From Actinomycetes bacterium (GTDB lineage Bacteria > Actinomycetota > Actinomycetes > Actinomycetales > Cellulomonadaceae), in NCBI GenBank assembly GCA_023424135.1, contig JAFAEH010000329.1, positions 1 through 5,985 of the forward strand: a stretch of 5,985 nucleotides of DNA, given 5' to 3'. Below are positions 1 to 5,173 of the stretch, piece by piece (position 1 is the first letter of the stretch; each line of letters begins with the position of its first letter). The notes beneath the pieces were generated by a model. That model was not told where the DNA came from. It was given only the letters and a program-made list of their open reading frames with translations, and searched no databases. Position numbers and translations under genes: made by a program.

Positions 1-128
1 CGCAGGAGCAGCGCGACCGCCGCACCGAGCACGACGACCGTCAGCGCGGCGAGCGCGAGCCGCCGCCGCGCCGGATCGGGCCCGTCGACCCCGGCAGCGC
101 CGTCGCCGGGTCCCCCGCCGCTCGTCAC
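1..128 (-). CDS. N-terminus of a membrane-anchored or secreted protein (partial)
   Basis: The complement strand reads from a GTG at 128 down to base 1 with no stop, giving 42 residues of a protein cut by the window edge. The first 20 residues are rich in Gly, Asp and Pro. Three arginines follow at 21-23, then a continuous hydrophobic stretch at 24-42 made of Leu, Ala and Val. This is a positive-inside signal anchor or signal peptide, so the bulk of the protein probably lies outside the membrane or within it. The GTG lies 7 bases after a TAGGGT box with no Shine-Dalgarno sequence, which suggests leaderless translation. The gene is divergent from the ATP-grasp gene at 231. The function cannot be told from this fragment. 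The reading frame and start are fairly convincing because of the codon composition and the matching promoter. Confidence 0.6.
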   Translation of the reverse strand, partial: MTSGGGPGDGAAGVDGPDPARRRLALAALTVVVLGAAVALLL

Positions 129-135
129 GCCCGGC

Positions 136-141
136 ACCCTA
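136..141 (-). promoter_or_regulatory. -10 box of the leftward gene, leaderless type
   Basis: Read on the minus strand the bases are TAGGGT, a TANNNT-type actinobacterial -10. The GTG start follows after 7 bases, so the expected transcription start falls on or next to the start codon. I see no clear -35. The upstream position is taken by one arm of the 14-bp inverted repeat. Confidence 0.5.
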
Positions 142-151
142 ACCGAACCGT

Positions 152-214
152 CGCACCCGTGAGACCGAGGGGCTCCGGCACTCAGGGCCTGGATTCCTCT
201 GTCTCACGGGTGCG
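152..214. repeat. Perfect 14-bp inverted repeat between divergent promoters
   Basis: The left arm, 152-165, is CGCACCCGTGAGAC. The right arm, 201-214, is its exact reverse complement, GTCTCACGGGTGCG. They are separated by 35 bases. Read towards each gene, the same 14-mer lies upstream of TAGGGT, 10 bases away for the leftward gene and 4 bases away for the rightward gene. Each arm therefore overlaps the region an RNA polymerase would contact. A pair of operator sites for one regulator of both genes is the simplest reading. A cruciform or hairpin is possible but less likely in a non-transcribed divergent gap. Confidence 0.6.
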
Positions 215-218
215 GTCG

Positions 219-224
219 TAGGGT
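219..224 (+). promoter_or_regulatory. -10 box of the ATP-grasp gene, leaderless type
   Basis: TAGGGT lies 6 bases before the GTG at 231. This is the usual spacing from a -10 box to the transcription start, so the mRNA probably begins at the start codon. No Shine-Dalgarno sequence is present upstream of the GTG, which agrees. No good -35 hexamer is visible 17-18 bases upstream. Confidence 0.55.
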
Positions 225-230
225 CCAGGC

Positions 231-1136
231 GTGAGTGCAGCACCCCGCATCGGCGTCGTCGTGACCGACAACTACCCCGTCGACGACATCGACCACGACA
301 CCGCCCCGCTCGTCGCGGCCCTGCGCGCCCTCGGGGGCGACGCCTCCGCCGTCGTCTGGCACGACCCCGCCGTGGACTGGGCGTCGTACGACCTGCTGGT
401 GCTGCGCAGCCCCTGGGACTACCCGGAGCGGCTCGACGAGTTCACCGCGTGGCTCGACTCCGCCGAGGCCGTCACGCCCGTACTCAACCCGCCCGCGCTG
501 GTCCGGTGGAACCTCGACAAGCGGTACCTCGCGCAGCTCGCGGACCTCGGAGTCGCCGTGGTCCCGACGACGTACCGGACCTCCGTCGACGACGTACGGA
601 CCGACCTCGCCGAGGCGGTCCGCGCCGACGCCGACGCCCGCGTCGTGCTCAAGCCGACGGTGTCCGCCGGCGCCCGTGACACCGGGTTGTTCCGCGCCGA
701 CGACCCTGCCGCGCTCGACCTCGCGGCGCGCGTCGTCGCCCGTGGCGGCGTCGTGATGGTGCAGCCCGAGGTGCACGAGCTCACGCAGGGCCGGGAGAAG
801 GCGCTGTACGTGATCGACGGCGAGCTGACCCACGCGATCGCGAAGGGTGCGTTGCTCGCGCCCGGCGGCGGCCTCCTGGGCGGCGTGTACGTCGAGCACC
901 CCGAGCGGGTCGACGTCACGGACGCCGAGGCCGCGTTCGCGCGCACGGTCGTCGCGGCCGTCGCCGACGCCACAGGGCTGGGCGTGCCGCTGTACGCGCG
1001 GGTCGACACGGTCGACTCCGCCGCGCACGGGCTGGTGCTGCTCGAGGCCGAGCTGTTCGAGCCTGCGCTGAACCTGCACGTCGTGCCGGAGGTCACGGAC
1101 GTCGTCGCGGCGGCCGTGCAGCGCCGGCTGGTCTGA
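231..1136 (+). CDS. ATP-grasp domain protein (DcsG-like)
   Basis: This 301-residue protein, starting with GTG, looks like a complete ATP-grasp ligase. The family joins a carboxylate, activated as an acyl-phosphate, to an amine or similar nucleophile using ATP and Mg. Visible landmarks are a pre-ATP-grasp domain with LRSPWDYP at 58-65, the NP..L.RWNLDKRYL stretch at 86-100, the nucleotide-binding lysine in LKPTVSAGARDT at 140-151, QPE at 178-180, YARVD at 255-259, and the metal-binding end LLEAELFEPALNL at 270-282 with E272 and N281. The length of about 300 residues and these motifs resemble proteins annotated as similar to DcsG, the cycloserine-forming ATP-grasp enzyme. No other cycloserine genes are visible, so the substrate is unknown. 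The protein has no signal peptide and should be cytoplasmic. It appears monocistronic, transcribed from its own leaderless promoter and divergent from a membrane protein gene. The family call is firm; the exact reaction is open. Confidence 0.88.
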   Translation: MSAAPRIGVVVTDNYPVDDIDHDTAPLVAALRALGGDASAVVWHDPAVDWASYDLLVLRSPWDYPERLDEFTAWLDSAEAVTPVLNPPALVRWNLDKRYLAQLADLGVAVVPTTYRTSVDDVRTDLAEAVRADADARVVLKPTVSAGARDTGLFRADDPAALDLAARVVARGGVVMVQPEVHELTQGREKALYVIDGELTHAIAKGALLAPGGGLLGGVYVEHPERVDVTDAEAAFARTVVAAVADATGLGVPLYARVDTVDSAAHGLVLLEAELFEPALNLHVVPEVTDVVAAAVQRRLV

Positions 1137-1138
1137 CC

Positions 1139-1167
1139 CCGGCGGGCCGGGCACGTCCGGCGCGGAC
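1139..1167 (+). terminator. Weak GC hairpins after the ATP-grasp gene
   Basis: Two small adjoining hairpins follow the stop codon. One is CCGGC-GG-GCCGG (1139-1150) and the other is GTCCG-GCG-CGGAC (1155-1167). Neither has a U tract. They could help end transcription, as U-less hairpins sometimes do in high-GC actinobacteria, but short GC hairpins also arise by chance at this base composition. Confidence 0.22.
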
Positions 1168-1194
1168 CGAGCGGGCCTGCCGGAAACTCCTCGC

Positions 1195-1200
1195 TAGGCT
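1195..1200 (+). promoter_or_regulatory. Candidate -10 box for the PGPGW-family gene
   Basis: TAGGCT fits the TANNNT pattern. It lies 6 bases before an in-frame TTG at 1207 and 51 bases before the ATG at 1252. No convincing -35 hexamer is seen. If this is the promoter, transcription would start at about 1207, giving either a leaderless TTG start or a 45-base leader before the ATG. Confidence 0.35.
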
Positions 1201-1251
1201 TCCGCGTTGAGGGGAGCACGGGCGCACCGGCGTCCGGGGACGGGGGTCGGC

Positions 1252-1629
1252 ATGGCGACGTGGTCGGAGCGCCTGGTGCGCGTGCGCGCGCAGATCGCCG
1301 CGCTGCCGCGCCCCGTGCGGGTCGTCGCGGTGGCCGTCGTCGGTGGGACCGTCGTGCTCACGGGCGTCGCGATGCTCGTCCTGCCGGGCCCGGGCATCCT
1401 CACGATCGTCGCGGGTCTCGCCCTGCTCGCGACCGAGTTCGCGTGGGCGCGGCGCTGGCTGGACCGTGCGAAGGCCACCGGCAAGGCCGGCGTCGACAAG
1501 GGCCGAGAGGCGTGGCAGCGGCGACGCGGCACCGGTCCGGCACCCCGCGTGGTCGTCGTCGACGACGTCACGGCGCACGACGCGCCGGTGGGCCGGACCT
1601 CCCCCGCACCGGCCGTCGACCCGGCCTGA
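1252..1629 (+). CDS. PGPGW/TIGR02611-family small transmembrane protein
   Basis: This 125-residue membrane protein belongs to a conserved actinobacterial family of unknown function. A basic amphipathic N-terminus (1-23) leads into a hydrophobic helix at about 22-44. The signature loop LPGPGI follows at 44-49, then a second helix at about 49-63 running into TEFAWARRWLDRAK (61-74), which is typical of the family. The residue after PGPG is Ile here; the family name comes from Trp at that place. The tail (75-125) is hydrophilic, first basic and then rich in Asp, Pro and Val. I chose the ATG at 1252 because it follows a G-rich stretch that can serve as a weak ribosome binding site, and because family members typically start just before the amphipathic helix. 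An in-frame TTG at 1207 would add 15 residues. The stop lies inside the first of three tandem 34-bp repeats. No function should be inferred beyond inner-membrane location. Confidence 0.8.
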   Translation: MATWSERLVRVRAQIAALPRPVRVVAVAVVGGTVVLTGVAMLVLPGPGILTIVAGLALLATEFAWARRWLDRAKATGKAGVDKGREAWQRRRGTGPAPRVVVVDDVTAHDAPVGRTSPAPAVDPA

Positions 1630-1719
1630 CACGGGCGGTCGCGCCCGGCCCGACCCCGCCCGACACGCTCGGTCGCACCCGGCCCGAACCCGCCTGGCAC
1701 GGGCGTCCGAACCCGACCC
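1618..1719. repeat. Three tandem imperfect 34-bp repeats
   Basis: The copies are 1618-1651, 1652-1685 and 1686-1719, aligning without gaps. By eye, copies 1 and 2 agree at 29 of 34 bases, 1 and 3 at 26, and 2 and 3 at 25. The first 12 bases of copy 1 are the last three codons and the stop of the preceding gene; the TGA occupies repeat positions 10-12. The following bases, 1720-1740, look partly similar and may be a decayed fourth copy. The array could be local slippage duplication of the gene end and its terminator region. Confidence 0.65.
1632..1647 (+). terminator. Hairpin just after the PGPGW-family gene
   Basis: CGGGCG-GTCG-CGCCCG forms a perfect 6-bp GC stem with a 4-base loop, starting 3 bases after the stop codon, inside repeat copy 1. 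The pairing is only partly kept in copies 2 and 3. There is no U tract, so this is at best a U-less intrinsic terminator. Confidence 0.3.
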
Positions 1720-1814
1720 GGGCCCCGGCCGGACCGCCGGTGGGCCGGCACGTCGCGGTGCGTGCCCGGGTGGCGGCGGCGACCTGACGAGCATCGTCCG
1801 GTTCGACGGATTCC

Positions 1815-1844
1815 TTGCCGAACGCGAGTTGTGAACGATAACAT
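1815..1844 (+). promoter_or_regulatory. Probable promoter of the GH43-WxL operon
   Basis: The -35 candidate TTGCCG (1815-1820) and the -10 candidate TAACAT (1839-1844) are 18 bases apart; each matches the sigma-70 consensus at 4 of 6 positions. Transcription would begin near 1851, leaving a leader of roughly 290 bases before the GTG at 2144. The -10 lies inside a LacI-type palindrome, as expected for repression in the absence of an inducing sugar. Confidence 0.5.
1830..1843. promoter_or_regulatory. LacI-type operator candidate 1
   Basis: TGTGAACGATAACA is an imperfect 14-bp palindrome around a central CG step; 5 of 7 positions pair between its halves. LacI/GalR-family operators typically have this length and a central CpG. 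It overlaps the -10 box, so a bound repressor would block transcription. The regulator gene is not in the window. Confidence 0.5.
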
Positions 1845-1857
1845 CGCAGTGCCGCGC

Positions 1858-1901
1858 CCGGGGGGACGACGGACGCACCGCGGTCTCCCGACACCCCCCG
1901 G
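1858..1901 (+). other. Strong GC hairpin at the start of the mRNA leader
   Basis: CCGGGGGG (1858-1865) is the exact reverse complement of CCCCCCGG (1894-1901). The 28-base loop contains the palindrome ACCGCGGT. If transcription starts near 1851, this stem forms within the first 50 bases of the RNA. It may protect the 5' end or take part in attenuation. No U tract follows. Confidence 0.4.
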
Positions 1902-1928
1902 AGATGAAGTCAGCGGTACCGAAGAGTT

Positions 1929-1956
1929 GTGTTAGCGCTCACACGGACGTGAGCGC
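1929..1956. promoter_or_regulatory. LacI-type operator candidate 2 with an extra half-site
   Basis: GTGTTAGCGCTCACAC (1929-1944) is a near-perfect palindrome around a central CG; 7 of 8 positions pair. The right half continues into a second inverted repeat, GCGCTCAC (1935-1942) with GTGAGCGC (1949-1956), spaced by 6 bases. There are thus three GTKAGC-type half-sites in a row. The layout resembles LacI-family sugar operators of actinobacteria. It sits in the predicted leader, with its centre 100 bp downstream of operator candidate 1, so DNA looping or road-blocking is possible. Confidence 0.6.
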
Positions 1957-2131
1957 AGCGCGACACCCCGGTACCTGACGAGCCTGCGCCGGGGCGGGTG
2001 GCACCGCCGCGATCGAACCGGACGGGCTCGTCGACCACCGTCGCGACGACGGGCACGACACGGCTGGCGGAGCAGGGCACCGTCCCGCGCCTCGCCGTGC
2101 CCGCCGCGCCCCGTCGCGCCAGGACGACCCC

Positions 2132-2137
2132 GAGGAG
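2132..2137 (+). promoter_or_regulatory. Ribosome binding site of the GH43 gene
   Basis: GAGGAG lies 6 bases before the GTG at 2144. It fixes this GTG as the start; the signal peptide begins directly after it. Confidence 0.8.
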
Positions 2138-2143
2138 AAGAAC

Positions 2144-4510
2144 GTGCACCGTCGCACCGTCTCACGACCCCGACAGCGCAGGACCACCGCCACGCTCGCC
2201 GTCGCCCTCGCCGCCTGCCTGGCCGGCGCCGGTCTCGTGGTGTCCCCGGCCGTGGCCGCCGACACCGGGATCGTCGTCAACGGCGACCTCGAGACAGGGC
2301 AGGTCGCGCCGTGGCAGGGCCGCGCCGACGCCCAGCTCGCGATCACCGACGACGCCCGCACCGGCGAGCACGCGCTGCTGGTCACCGACCGGACCGGCAC
2401 GCAGTCCGGACCCGCCCAGAGCGTGGCCGGTGCGCTCGAGCCCGACTCGGTGTACTCGGTCACCGCCTCCGTGCGGTACGACACCGGCCCGGCGACCCGG
2501 CAGTTCTTCATCACGTCGTTCACGGGCGGCAGCGCGTACAGCAACCTCGCGGGCGTCAACGCCACGCGCGGCACGTGGAGCACCATGACCGGCACGTTCA
2601 CGACCGGCGCGACGATCCCCGCGACGTACGACGTCTTCCTCGAGACCTCCTGGGTCTCGAGCGCCGAGGTCGCCGCGAACCCCGCCAACCACGTCATGGA
2701 CTTCCTCGTCGACGACGTCGTCATCACCCGCACGGGCGGCACCGAGCCGACCGACCCCAGCGACGTCGTCGCCAAGCAGCCGGGCGACTCGAACCCGCTC
2801 ATGACGCAGCGCTACGGCGCCGACCCGTACGCGTTCGTCCACGACGGCCGCGTGTACGTGTACATGACGAACGACTCCCAGGAGCTCGACCCGAACGACC
2901 CGGACCACACCAACACGTACGCCAAGATCAACCAGATCAACGTCATCAGCTCCACCGACCTCGTCAACTGGACCGACCACGGGTCCATCCAGGTCGCCGG
3001 GCCCGACGGCGTCGCGACCTGGGCGACGAACTCGTGGGCGCCCGGCATGGCCAGCAAGGTCGTCGACGGCAAGGAGCAGTTCTTCCTCTACTTCTGCAAC
3101 AACGGGGGCTCGTCGGGCGTCATCGTCGGCGACTCGCCGATCGGCCCGTGGCGTGACCCCATCGGCAAGCCGCTCGTGAACGCGCAGACGCCCGGTGCGT
3201 CCGACGGGCAGAACTGGCTCTTCGACCCGGCGCCGTTCGTCGACTCCGACGGGCAGGCGTACCTGTACTTCGGCGGCGGGGCCGTCGAGCGCGACCCGAA
3301 CAACCCGCGCAGCACGCGCGTCATCCGGCTGGGCGAGGACATGGTCTCGACGGTCGGCGAGGCCGAGGTCATCGACGCACCCCAGGTCTTCGAGGCGAGC
3401 CACGTCTTCGAGCGTGACGGCATCTACTACTACTCGTACTCGAGCAACTTCAACGGCGGGTCGCGCCCCGAGGGCTACCCCGGCGGCGGCGTCATCGCCT
3501 ACCTCATGAGCGACAGCCCGATGGGCCCGTGGACGCCCGCGCAGCTGCCGGCCCGCAACAACGGGACGGTGTTCCAGAACCCGTCGACGTTCTTCGGCGT
3601 CGGTGGCAACAACCACCAGTCGTTCTTCGAGCTGAACGGTCGGCACTACCTCGCGTACCACGCGCAGACCGTGAACCTCGCGCTCGTCGGTGGCGTCTCC
3701 TCGCAGGTCAGGGGCTTCCGCAGCACGCACATCGACGAGGTGACGTTCGCCGCGGACGGCACGATGGACCTCGTCCAGGGCACGTACGCGGGCGTCGACC
3801 AGGTGCAGCCGCTCGACGTGAGCGGCCGGGTCGAGGCCGAGACGATCGCGTGGCAGAAGGGCCTGACGACGATCCCCGTCGACGAGCCCGCCGGCGACGG
3901 TGCGGCCGTCAACATGGCGCTCGACAAGGTCGACGACGGTGACTGGGTGGCGCTGTCCCAGGCGTCGCTCGACGGCGTCGGGCGGCTCGACGCGAAGGTC
4001 CGTGTGCTCGCACCGGGCGCGAGCGCGACCGTCCACCTCGACACCGCCGACGGGCCGCAGGTCGGTGAGCTCACGTTCGACTCCGCGCCCGGTGCGTGGG
4101 CGACGGTCTCGACGACGCTGGACGACGTCGAGGGCGAGCACGACCTGTACGTCGTCTTCCACGGCGACGACGCCGACGGCGGGCTCGTGCAGGTCGACGC
4201 GTGGACGTTCGGCGCGGGCGACGGCACGACCCTCGACGTGACGGCCACCGCCGCGTCGCGCTGCCTCGCGGGCCGCGCGATGCCGACGGTCACCGTCGTC
4301 AACGGCGAGGACGTGCCGGTGACGGTCACCGCGAGCGCGGTCGGCACGACCCGCACGCTCACCGTGCAGCCGGGCGCGACCGCGTTCCACCAGTTCACGC
4401 ACCGGGCCGCGACGCTCGACGCGGGGAGCGTGACCCTCGGCGTCAGCGCGGGCACGGGCGGCACGACGACGCAGCTGTCGGCGGCCTACCCCGCCGCGAG
4501 CTGCGGCTGA
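2144..4510 (+). CDS. Secreted GH43 glycoside hydrolase with CBM4/9/22-like and CBM6 modules
   Basis: This 788-residue extracellular enzyme probably removes arabinofuranosyl or xylosyl units from arabinoxylan; GH43 enzymes are inverting arabinofuranosidases, xylosidases or arabinanases. Residues 1-39 are a signal peptide with basic residues (including RR at 12-13), a hydrophobic core and cleavage near AVAA. Residues 43-196 are a CBM4/9/22-like sandwich (VNGDLETG...W, ITDDARTGEHALLVTDRTG). After a short TEPTDPSD linker, the GH43 five-bladed propeller spans about 214-550. Its likely catalytic residues are D227 (in GADPYAF, base), D361 (in FDPAPFVDSDG, pKa modulator) and E417 (in FEASHVFERDGIYYYSYS, acid). 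Histidines H491 and H506 fit the GH43 metal-site and active-site region. A CBM6 follows at 561-690 (VEAETIAW to VDAWTFG). The last 95 residues form another probable beta-sandwich with C707 and C787, possibly disulfide-bonded. The gene is first in an operon with two surface-protein genes and lies behind LacI-type operators. The module calls are firm; exact substrate specificity and subfamily are not. Confidence 0.93.
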   Translation: MHRRTVSRPRQRRTTATLAVALAACLAGAGLVVSPAVAADTGIVVNGDLETGQVAPWQGRADAQLAITDDARTGEHALLVTDRTGTQSGPAQSVAGALEPDSVYSVTASVRYDTGPATRQFFITSFTGGSAYSNLAGVNATRGTWSTMTGTFTTGATIPATYDVFLETSWVSSAEVAANPANHVMDFLVDDVVITRTGGTEPTDPSDVVAKQPGDSNPLMTQRYGADPYAFVHDGRVYVYMTNDSQELDPNDPDHTNTYAKINQINVISSTDLVNWTDHGSIQVAGPDGVATWATNSWAPGMASKVVDGKEQFFLYFCNNGGSSGVIVGDSPIGPWRDPIGKPLVNAQTPGASDGQNWLFDPAPFVDSDGQAYLYFGGGAVERDPNNPRSTRVIRLGEDMVSTVGEAEVIDAPQVFEASHVFERDGIYYYSYSSNFNGGSRPEGYPGGGVIAYLMSDSPMGPWTPAQLPARNNGTVFQNPSTFFGVGGNNHQSFFELNGRHYLAYHAQTVNLALVGGVSSQVRGFRSTHIDEVTFAADGTMDLVQGTYAGVDQVQPLDVSGRVEAETIAWQKGLTTIPVDEPAGDGAAVNMALDKVDDGDWVALSQASLDGVGRLDAKVRVLAPGASATVHLDTADGPQVGELTFDSAPGAWATVSTTLDDVEGEHDLYVVFHGDDADGGLVQVDAWTFGAGDGTTLDVTATAASRCLAGRAMPTVTVVNGEDVPVTVTASAVGTTRTLTVQPGATAFHQFTHRAATLDAGSVTLGVSAGTGGTTTQLSAAYPAASCG

Positions 4511-4546
4511 GCCCTGACCGTGCAGCACGCAACCACCCAGATCGAC

Positions 4547-4553
4547 GAAGGAG
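4547..4553 (+). promoter_or_regulatory. Ribosome binding site of the WxL-like gene
   Basis: GAAGGAG lies 7 bases before the ATG at 4561. It decides the start, because the open frame extends upstream to 4096 inside the GH43 gene without a stop. Confidence 0.8.
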
Positions 4554-4560
4554 CAGCTCC

Positions 4561-5160
4561 ATGAACAGCATCACCCGGCTCGCGGCAGGTACCGCAGGGG
4601 CCGTCCTGCTCGCGGGGGTCGCCACGGCGGCGGCGGCCGACGAGATCGAGGGGACGGGCGACGTCGACGTCACCGTCGAGATCACCGAGCCCACCGGCCC
4701 GGGCGTCCTCGCCCTGAGCGTCGGCGGGACGGCCACGTCGCTGACCGAGGACGGCACCGACGCCGCCGCGCGGGTCTTCACGGGCACCCTGCCCACGGTC
4801 ACGGTGACCGACACGCGCTCGGCGGAGGAGATCCCCGACGGGGCCGCCTGGTACGTGGTCGGCACGACGACGGACTTCACGGCGGGCGGTGAGGTCGTCG
4901 GTGCCGAGAACCTCGGCTGGGCGCCGCGCCTGCTCGCGGACCCCGGGACCGGCACGGTCGGTGTCGGTGACGACGTCGAGCCGGCGCTCGACGGCGGTCC
5001 GGGCCTGGTCGACCGCGAGTTCCTCGCGTACTCGTCGACGTCGGCCGAGGCGGCACCGGACGGGCAGTGGACCGCGACGGCGGACCTGACGCTCAAGACG
5101 CCGACGACCGTCGCACCGGGCACGTACACGGCCACCGTGACGCTGTCCCTGTTCGAGTAG
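4561..5160 (+). CDS. Secreted WxL-like surface protein
   Basis: This 199-residue protein begins with a signal peptide (about 1-26: a short basic start, hydrophobic core and Ala-rich cleavage region before DEIEG). The mature part is acidic and looks like a single beta-sandwich: VDVTVEITEP (35-44), AWYVVGTTTDFTAGG (96-110), GAENLGWAPRLL (114-125) and a C-terminal strand pair APGTYTATVTLSLFE (185-199). The order of a DFT-G stretch, an Asn-Leu-Gly-Trp segment and a final GTYTATVTL strand matches WxL-type domains, which bind peptidoglycan non-covalently in Firmicutes. The literal W-x-L motif is not present; W97-Y-V and W120-A-P stand in similar places. The gene is 50 bases after the GH43 gene and 13 bases before a DUF916 gene, the usual partner of WxL proteins, which is the strongest support. 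The role is inferred: cell-wall display or polysaccharide binding. It could also be a generic secreted beta-sandwich protein. Confidence 0.72.
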   Translation: MNSITRLAAGTAGAVLLAGVATAAAADEIEGTGDVDVTVEITEPTGPGVLALSVGGTATSLTEDGTDAAARVFTGTLPTVTVTDTRSAEEIPDGAAWYVVGTTTDFTAGGEVVGAENLGWAPRLLADPGTGTVGVGDDVEPALDGGPGLVDREFLAYSSTSAEAAPDGQWTATADLTLKTPTTVAPGTYTATVTLSLFE

Positions 5161-5173
5161 GACGGCGCCGGCG

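Larger units (their letters stand above)
1630..2143. other. 514-bp intergenic regulatory region
   Basis: No reading frame here has a believable start, ribosome site and protein composition. From left to right the region holds the rest of the 34-bp repeats, about 95 bases (1720-1814) in which I see nothing definite, the promoter at 1815-1844 with an operator over its -10, a GC hairpin at 1858-1901, a second operator cluster at 1929-1956, and a featureless GC-rich stretch from about 1980 to the ribosome site at 2132. The segment around 1800-1850 is noticeably less GC-rich than its surroundings, as expected for a promoter. Confidence 0.7.

Noticed and set aside
204..1154. Long minus-strand frames opposite the ATP-grasp gene
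   Set aside because: They are shadows. The plus strand carries recognisable ATP-grasp motifs throughout.
1904..1978. A 24-codon upstream ORF in the GH43 leader (ATG at 1904, TGA at 1976)
   Set aside because: The only purine-rich site, GGAG, touches the ATG with no spacing. The peptide has no run of regulatory codons and the frame overlaps the operator.
1782..1983. 11-bp direct repeat ACCTGACGAGC at 1782-1792 and 1973-1983, and GGTACC at 1915-1920 and 1970-1975
   Set aside because: The repeats are short, have no symmetry with the promoter or operators, and can arise by chance.
1568..2165. Minus-strand and plus-strand frames across the 1630-2143 gap
   Set aside because: They are Arg/Pro/Ala-rich low-complexity translations without ribosome sites or recognisable domains. 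The region has promoter and operator signals instead.
2162..4528. A 788-codon open frame on the minus strand across the GH43 gene
   Set aside because: It mirrors the GH43 gene exactly and has an Arg/Val/Asp/His-rich composition typical of antisense frames in GC-rich DNA. No ribosome site or domain is seen.
4096..4560. Upstream extension of the WxL-like gene frame into the GH43 gene
   Set aside because: The segment has the Arg-rich makeup of an out-of-frame reading, and the ATG at 4561 has a strong ribosome site and starts a clear signal peptide.
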